Origin: Cloacimonetes bacterium UBA3541
GTDB lineage: Bacteria; Cloacimonadota; Cloacimonadia; Cloacimonadales; Cloacimonadaceae
DNA length: 49,505 nt
Direction of reading: 5' to 3'
NCBI GenBank assembly: GCA_002376725.1
Contig: DFOM01000067.1
Location: forward strand, 1-49,505
The notes under the pieces were generated by a model that had not been told where the DNA came from, made no database searches, and saw only the letters and a list, made by a program, of their open reading frames with translations. The number at the start of each line of letters is the position of its first letter. Position 1 is the stretch's first letter. Shown here in pieces: positions 44,994-49,505 of this stretch. The translations under genes and the position numbers were made by a program.

Positions 44994-45770
44994 ATGAGCT
45001 TTAATCCCTTATGGATAGCACTAATAGTAGTCGTGTTAATGATTATCTGGGAAATTGCTGGAAAACATAAGTCCCCTCAACGAGGATGGATTATAGCTGG
45101 CACTTGCTTTATTTTAGGTATGGCAGTTTTCGGCTATTTCTTCCAGCAAAGCAGACAATCTTCTTCTCTACATGTGGTCGGTTATGCCAGTAAAACCTTT
45201 GAAAGTGATATGGCAAAGTGGACTCTGTCTATGCAAAAAAACACAGATCTTGGCGGACTGATGAATGCTTATACCACATTAAATAAGGATGTGAATGAAT
45301 TCAAAAAATTGCTGCTGGGAAAAGGCATTGCCGAAAAAGATATTGATATTCAACCACCTACCAGTTCTCCCGTCTATGATAACAGCGGAAATATTACCGG
45401 TTATAATGTTAATCAAACACTCTATATCCTCAGTAAGGATATCCCTACCGTAGAATCAATCGCTCTTGACCCCCAATTCTTTGCCCAACGTTCTATCATA
45501 TTAATCCAATCTAATCTGGAATATCTCTATTCAAAACTACCTGACTTGAAAAAAGAAATGATAGGTGCTGCTACAGAAGATGCTTATGCACGGGCAAAAG
45601 AAATTAGTTCTGCCTCCAAAACTCATCTGGGAAAACTTATCTATGCACGGACAGGAGTCTTCCAGATTACAGAACCTTATTCTACAGAAGTTTCTGATTA
45701 TGGTTTCTATAGAACCAATACCCGCACTAAAAGTATATCTGTCACTGTCACAGCAGATTTTCGCTTGTAA
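44994..45770 (+). CDS. membrane-anchored SIMPL-domain (DUF541) protein
   Basis: This 258-residue protein has an N-terminal membrane segment (about 5-20), a second one (about 33-52), then an extracytoplasmic SIMPL domain beginning 'LHVVGYASKTFESDMAKWTL'. The domain repeats the pattern of 'NEFKKLLLGKGIAEKDI' and ends in 'ISVTVTADFRL', the usual last strand. SIMPL proteins form periplasmic or surface oligomers of uncertain role; related BP26/OMP28 proteins make channel-like rings. AGGAGG precedes the ATG strongly. It is in the same operon as tsaE. Confidence 0.87.
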   Translation: MSFNPLWIALIVVVLMIIWEIAGKHKSPQRGWIIAGTCFILGMAVFGYFFQQSRQSSSLHVVGYASKTFESDMAKWTLSMQKNTDLGGLMNAYTTLNKDVNEFKKLLLGKGIAEKDIDIQPPTSSPVYDNSGNITGYNVNQTLYILSKDIPTVESIALDPQFFAQRSIILIQSNLEYLYSKLPDLKKEMIGAATEDAYARAKEISSASKTHLGKLIYARTGVFQITEPYSTEVSDYGFYRTNTRTKSISVTVTADFRL

Positions 45771-46021
45771 CTATTCTGAAGATATTTAGTTGTATTCTCG
45801 CTACTAGGAACTGTAACTACTCTTAGTGAAAGCTTCCCTTTTGCCCAAAATTATTCCGGAAAATCAGATGTAAACTTATATAGATTTACATTTTACTACT
45901 AGCGCTCAGAGTGATAAAATAGAGCTTGATTACTTCATAAATAATTAGTTATTATTATTATAAATCCAGAAGAGTAAAATAAATAGACAATAAATTATTT
46001 AAAATATCCAGATGTGTTATT

Positions 46022-46418
46022 CCCCTTTCATAAAGGGGTGTCTCGCAGAGACGGGGTATTAAACTCCCCTTTCATAAAGGGGTGTCTCGTAGAGACGGGG
46101 GTATTTTATTCCCCTTTCATAAAGGGGTGTCTCGTAGAGACGGGGTATTATATTCCCCTTTCATAAAGGGGTGTCTCGTAGAGACGGGGTATTTTATTCC
46201 CCTTTAATAAAGGGGTGTCCTGCAAGGACGGGGTATTTTATTCCCCTTTCATAAAGGGGTGTCTCGCAGAGACGGGGTATTAAACTCCCCTTTTATAAAG
46301 GGGTGTCTCGTAGAGACGGGGTATTAAACTCCCCTTTCATAAAGGAGTGTCTCGTAGAGACGGGGTATTATATTCCCCTTTCATAAAGGGGTGTCTCGCA
46401 GAGACGGGGTATTAAACT
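46022..46418. repeat. nine tandem copies of a 44-bp double-palindrome unit
   Basis: Units start at 46022, 46066, 46111, 46155, 46199, 46243, 46287, 46331 and 46375; all are 44 bp except the second (45 bp, one extra G). Each has stem 1 CCCCTTT-NAT-AAAGGGG, stem 2 GTCTC-GYA-GAGAC followed by GGGG, and a 9-nt AT linker (TATTAAACT, TATTTTATT or TATTATATT). Loops vary freely while stems are kept. Unit 5 has GTCCT-GCA-AGGAC, with both sides of two stem-2 pairs changed together. Units 1, 6 and 9 are identical although not adjacent. A short degenerate tenth start (CCCCTCTTTCCC) follows. The array is clearly richer in G+C than its surroundings. Confidence 0.95.
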
Positions 46419-46607
46419 CCCCTCTTTCCCAAAATTTAAAAACCAAAATTGCATTTCCTGAAAATCAAAAAATAAATCTATTATATCTAATCCCAATATG
46501 ATAACTTGCAATTATTCTATTCCCTTCCTGAAGAATTGAATCCTTTTATGCTCTACATCATCAGATTTACACCCCTGGATTTTTAAATGCTTCCTTCCCT
46601 AAAGAAG

Positions 46608-46685
46608 ATGTCCAGCTTATGTCCAGCTTATGTCCAGCTTATGTCCAGCTTATGTCCAGCTTATGTCCGAAATGGGACATCAGCT
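46608..46685. repeat. five 11-bp tandem repeats capped by an inverted copy
   Basis: The unit ATGTCCAGCTT is repeated exactly five times (46608-46662), then ATGTCC, a 6-nt spacer GAAATG and GGACATCAGCT (46675-46685). The last string is the reverse complement of AGCTTATGTCC with one mismatch, so a hairpin forms with the last repeat and could instead form with any of the earlier ones. It ends 135 nt before the valS start. Confidence 0.92.
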
Positions 46686-46749
46686 ATACTTAATCTCTGC
46701 TAAAGTGTTATATAGAGGAAAGACATCACCTTAAGATAGTTTATTTGCT

Positions 46750-46779
46750 TGACATAGAGCTGATTTATCTATTTTAGGT
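46750..46779 (+). promoter_or_regulatory. candidate valS promoter
   Basis: TTGACA (46750-46755) is followed after 18 bases by TTTAGG (46774-46779). The valS ATG is at 46820. The 11-bp repeats lie upstream of this box, so they would not be in the valS message if this promoter is used. Confidence 0.45.
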
Positions 46780-46819
46780 AATAAAATATAAAGGATTTGG
46801 TAAATAATAGAGGATATTA

Positions 46820-49468
46820 ATGGAAATCAGTAAGACCTATGAACCTCAACAAATAGAAAAGAAATGGTATGAATTTTGGGAAAAAAATGAGTATTTTCAG
46901 CCCGAAGGAGACACCTCAAAACCTCCATTTACGGTGTTGATGCCACCTCCAAATGTTACAGGAATCCTTCATATGGGTCATGTCTTGAATAATACTCTGC
47001 AGGATATTGTGATTCGCTATCATAGAATGTTGGGAGAATCAACTCTCTGGTTACCTGGAGTTGACCACGCCGGAATCGCCACACAAAATATGGTAGAAAA
47101 AGAACTTGCCAAAGAAGGAAAAACACGGCAGGAAATTGGAAGAGAAAAGATGCTGGAACTGATCTGGAAATGGAAAGAAGAAAAAGGTGGACTCATCATA
47201 GATCAACTCAAAATGCTCGGTGCTTCTTGCGATTGGTCTCGTCTGCGTTTTACTATGGATGATATGCTATCTCGTGCGGTTAAAGAAGTCTTTATCCGCC
47301 TTTATGATGAAGGTTTAATCTATAAAGGAAAATATATCATCAATTGGTGTCCACGTTGTGAGACTGCTCTCGCTAATGATGAAGTGGAATACAGTGAAGA
47401 AAATGGTAATTTATGGTATATTCGTTATCCTTTAGTTGATGAAAGTGGATTTGTTGTAGTTGCCACAACACGTCCTGAAACAATGTTAGGTGATACAGCT
47501 GTAGCGGTTAATCCTCGTGATAAACGCTATAAACACTTGGTAGGAAAAGAGGTAGAGCTTCCCTTAACTAGTAGAAAAATCCCTATCCTTGAAGATGAAT
47601 ATGTAGATATGGAATTTGGAACTGGCTGTGTTAAAGTCACTCCTGCTCATGACCCTAACGATTTTGAAATAGGTCAACACCATAATTTGCCTCAAATCCT
47701 GGTAATGGATGAACAGGCAGTTATGAATTCTGCTGCGGGCAAAGAATTTGTTGGATTAGACCGTTTTGCCTGTCGTGAAAAAGTAGTGGAATTATTAACT
47801 CAGCAGGATTTACTGGAAAAAATAGAATCCTACACCCATTCTGTTGGGCATTGCTATCGTTGTGACACGGTTGTAGAACCCTATCTTTCTGACCAGTGGT
47901 TTGTAAAAATGGAGCCACTTGCAGGACCTGCTATTGAAGTAGTAGAAAAAGGTGAAATCCGCTTTCAACCAGAACGCTGGACTAAGGTCTATATGCACTG
48001 GATGCTTAATATACGCGATTGGTGTATTTCTCGACAAATCTGGTGGGGACACAGGATTCCGGTCTACTATTGTGATTCTTGTGGTAAAATGATAGTAGCC
48101 AAAGAAATGCCTACTATCTGTCCTCAATGTGGCAGCAATTCTTTTCATCAGGACGAAGATGTTCTGGATACCTGGTTCTCCAGTTGGCTATGGCCCTTCT
48201 CCACTTTGGGCTGGCCTGACGAAACTGAAGATTTAAAACGCTACCTTCCTACTCAAGTACTTATCACTGCTCCCGAAATCATTTACCTCTGGGTAGCCAG
48301 AATGATTATGAGCACTCTGCATTTCATCCATATTATTCCCTTTCAAACTGTCCTGCTTCACGGCACGGTTAGAGATGAATACGGGATAAAAATGAGTAAA
48401 TCTCTGGGGAATTCTCCTGATCCAATTGATATTATTGATAGAGTTGGAGCAGATGCACTCCGTTTTTCTATGGTTTTTGGCACTCCTAAGGGTGCCGATG
48501 TAATTTTTAGTGAATCTATTCTGGAAACGGGACGCAATTTTGCCAATAAAATCTGGAATGCCTATCGCTTTATAATGATGAATATTAAAGAAGGCGAAAA
48601 ACTACCCAGAAAAGATGAACTTCAGATGGAACTTGCAGATCTCTGGATTTATTCTCGCTTAAATGAAACAGCAAGAAATACTGCTGAACATTATCAAAAC
48701 TTGAGATTTAATGATGCGGCACAAGGAATTTTTCAGTTCCTCTGGGATGAATTCTGCTCCTGGTATATAGAACTTTCTAAGGACCGACTGAACTCCAATG
48801 ATATCCTTTCCAGAAGCACTACTCTTTATATTCTGCTTGATGTGATGCAAAACTCTATGCGCCTTCTTCATCCTATTATGCCCTTTATCACCGAAGAAAT
48901 CTGGCAAAACATTAAAAAAGTGTTTCCTCAAACAGAAGATGCTCTCATTATTGCTGCTTTCCCTTCCTGCGATGAAAAAATGATTGACCCCGAGATTGCC
49001 GATGATATGTCCTTTATGCAAGAAGCTATCACCGCTGTCCGTAATCTAAGAAAAGAACTCAACCTCAATCCTGGCATTCCTATTTCTCTGGTGATTAGAG
49101 TAGCAGAAGAAAGACAAAAAGACCTGATTGAACGCTATACCACTTATTTCAAAAGATTGGCAAAAGTAGAAAATATAGAACTAGGAAGACAGATATCCAA
49201 ACCTAAAGCCTCCATTGCTGCCGTGGTTCGTAATCTGGAAATCTTTCTTCCACTTAAAGGAATAATTGACCTGGAAGCTGAAAAAGCACGCTTGAGTAAA
49301 CAAGTAGAAAAACTGCAAAGGGAACAACAGGCAGTTAAAAATAAACTGGATAATCCTCTTTTTCTCACTAATGCAAAACCGGAAGTTGTGGAAAATGAAC
49401 GCAAACGCTTTGAAGAAGTGAGCATAAAACTATCCTTGACAAAAGAACTTCTTGAAGATATACAGTAA
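46820..49468 (+). CDS. valS: valyl-tRNA synthetase
   Basis: ValS charges tRNA-Val. The 882-residue class I enzyme has the HIGH motif as HMGH (51-54) in PPNVTGILHMGH, and the editing domain with 'ATTRPETMLGDTAVAVNP'. It carries Cys pairs of zinc-ribbon type ('WCPRCETAL', 'CDSCGKMIV', 'ICPQCGS') and the KMSKS loop at 524-528. The C-terminal coiled-coil arm ('EAEKARLSKQVEKLQREQQ') is present, as in bacterial ValRS. Length is normal and the gene is complete; 37 nt of AT-rich sequence remain to the window end. Confidence 0.97.
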   Translation: MEISKTYEPQQIEKKWYEFWEKNEYFQPEGDTSKPPFTVLMPPPNVTGILHMGHVLNNTLQDIVIRYHRMLGESTLWLPGVDHAGIATQNMVEKELAKEGKTRQEIGREKMLELIWKWKEEKGGLIIDQLKMLGASCDWSRLRFTMDDMLSRAVKEVFIRLYDEGLIYKGKYIINWCPRCETALANDEVEYSEENGNLWYIRYPLVDESGFVVVATTRPETMLGDTAVAVNPRDKRYKHLVGKEVELPLTSRKIPILEDEYVDMEFGTGCVKVTPAHDPNDFEIGQHHNLPQILVMDEQAVMNSAAGKEFVGLDRFACREKVVELLTQQDLLEKIESYTHSVGHCYRCDTVVEPYLSDQWFVKMEPLAGPAIEVVEKGEIRFQPERWTKVYMHWMLNIRDWCISRQIWWGHRIPVYYCDSCGKMIVAKEMPTICPQCGSNSFHQDEDVLDTWFSSWLWPFSTLGWPDETEDLKRYLPTQVLITAPEIIYLWVARMIMSTLHFIHIIPFQTVLLHGTVRDEYGIKMSKSLGNSPDPIDIIDRVGADALRFSMVFGTPKGADVIFSESILETGRNFANKIWNAYRFIMMNIKEGEKLPRKDELQMELADLWIYSRLNETARNTAEHYQNLRFNDAAQGIFQFLWDEFCSWYIELSKDRLNSNDILSRSTTLYILLDVMQNSMRLLHPIMPFITEEIWQNIKKVFPQTEDALIIAAFPSCDEKMIDPEIADDMSFMQEAITAVRNLRKELNLNPGIPISLVIRVAEERQKDLIERYTTYFKRLAKVENIELGRQISKPKASIAAVVRNLEIFLPLKGIIDLEAEKARLSKQVEKLQREQQAVKNKLDNPLFLTNAKPEVVENERKRFEEVSIKLSLTKELLEDIQ

Positions 49469-49505
49469 TTGAATATTAATAAATAAAATCCATAAAATAT
49501 TAAGT

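Larger units (their letters stand above)
45771..46819. other. 1.05-kb non-coding region with two tandem repeat arrays
   Basis: No coding frame is convincing. In order it holds AT-rich sequence with a small hairpin (ATGTAAA 45868-45874 against TTTACAT 45885-45891) and nine 44-bp double palindromes (46022-46418). These are followed by about 190 nt of AT-rich sequence, five 11-bp repeats with an inverted cap (46608-46685) and a TTGACA box for valS (46750-46755). This is the longest gene-free stretch in the window. Confidence 0.85.

Noticed and set aside
46022..46418. CRISPR array
   Set aside because: The units are contiguous 44-bp repeats. The only variable part is a 9-nt AT linker drawn from three versions, so there are no spacers, and no cas gene is present.
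46680..46819. T-box leader for valS
   Set aside because: No T-box consensus or antiterminator/terminator pair is visible between the promoter box and the start codon, and the leader is too short.

Overview
The window is an AT-rich, densely coded bacterial chromosome segment from an anaerobic, two-membrane organism. A one-polypeptide pyruvate:ferredoxin oxidoreductase points to anaerobic metabolism. An Omp85/BamA-type protein, a TamB-like protein, LolCDE-type transporter genes, lipoproteins and an M16 protease with a signal peptide show a Gram-negative envelope. A PglZ-domain response regulator of the PorX type, with a histidine kinase whose H-box resembles PorY, is otherwise best known from Bacteroidota with type IX secretion. 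Together these suggest Candidatus Cloacimonadota (Cloacimonas-like); this assignment is an inference from gene content, not from a marker search.

Layout. 1-7.5 kb: a lipoprotein, an M16 zinc protease and nifJ. 7.7-19 kb: one long, tightly packed + strand operon of tatD, an outer-membrane protein, a RecJ-like DHH exonuclease, a polyprenol/dolichol kinase-like protein, a polyprenyl-phosphate glycosyltransferase, Lol permease, Lol ATPase and a TamB-like giant. 19.6-22.7 kb: a MATE exporter and a nucleotide-sugar dehydrogenase. 22.9-26.8 kb (minus strand): a 56-residue lipoprotein, an Omp85 protein and lepA. 27.1-30.9 kb: rpmH-rnpA-yidD-yidC-jag and a metallo-beta-lactamase-fold hydrolase. 31-36.2 kb: ppnP (minus), tpiA, serS, and a Wzz/Wzy-like polysaccharide pair. 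36.2-44.4 kb: mazG, histidine kinase, nnrDE, a molybdopterin-fold protein, a MORN-repeat protein, panB, an unknown gene and the PorX-like regulator. 44.5-45.8 kb: tsaE and a SIMPL-domain protein. 45.8-46.8 kb: a non-coding kilobase holding two unrelated tandem repeat arrays. 46.8-49.5 kb: valS.

How it works together. Much of the window builds the cell envelope: YidC/YidD insert inner-membrane proteins, Lol proteins sort lipoproteins, Omp85 and TamB-like proteins serve outer-membrane assembly, and the sugar dehydrogenase, glycosyltransferase, Wzz and Wzy-like proteins make surface glycans. The PorX/PorY-like pair may control secretion to the surface.

The most unusual material is the nine-copy array of 44-bp double palindromes at 46022-46418, in which one copy carries paired, compensating stem changes. 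Also notable are an 11-bp array capped by an inverted copy upstream of valS, a promoter-plus-hairpin unit behind the PorX gene, a sulfite-oxidase-fold protein with Ser at the molybdenum-ligating Cys position, and a dispersed 50-bp inverted repeat pair 19 kb apart. I found no tRNA, rRNA, CRISPR array, insertion sequence or prophage.
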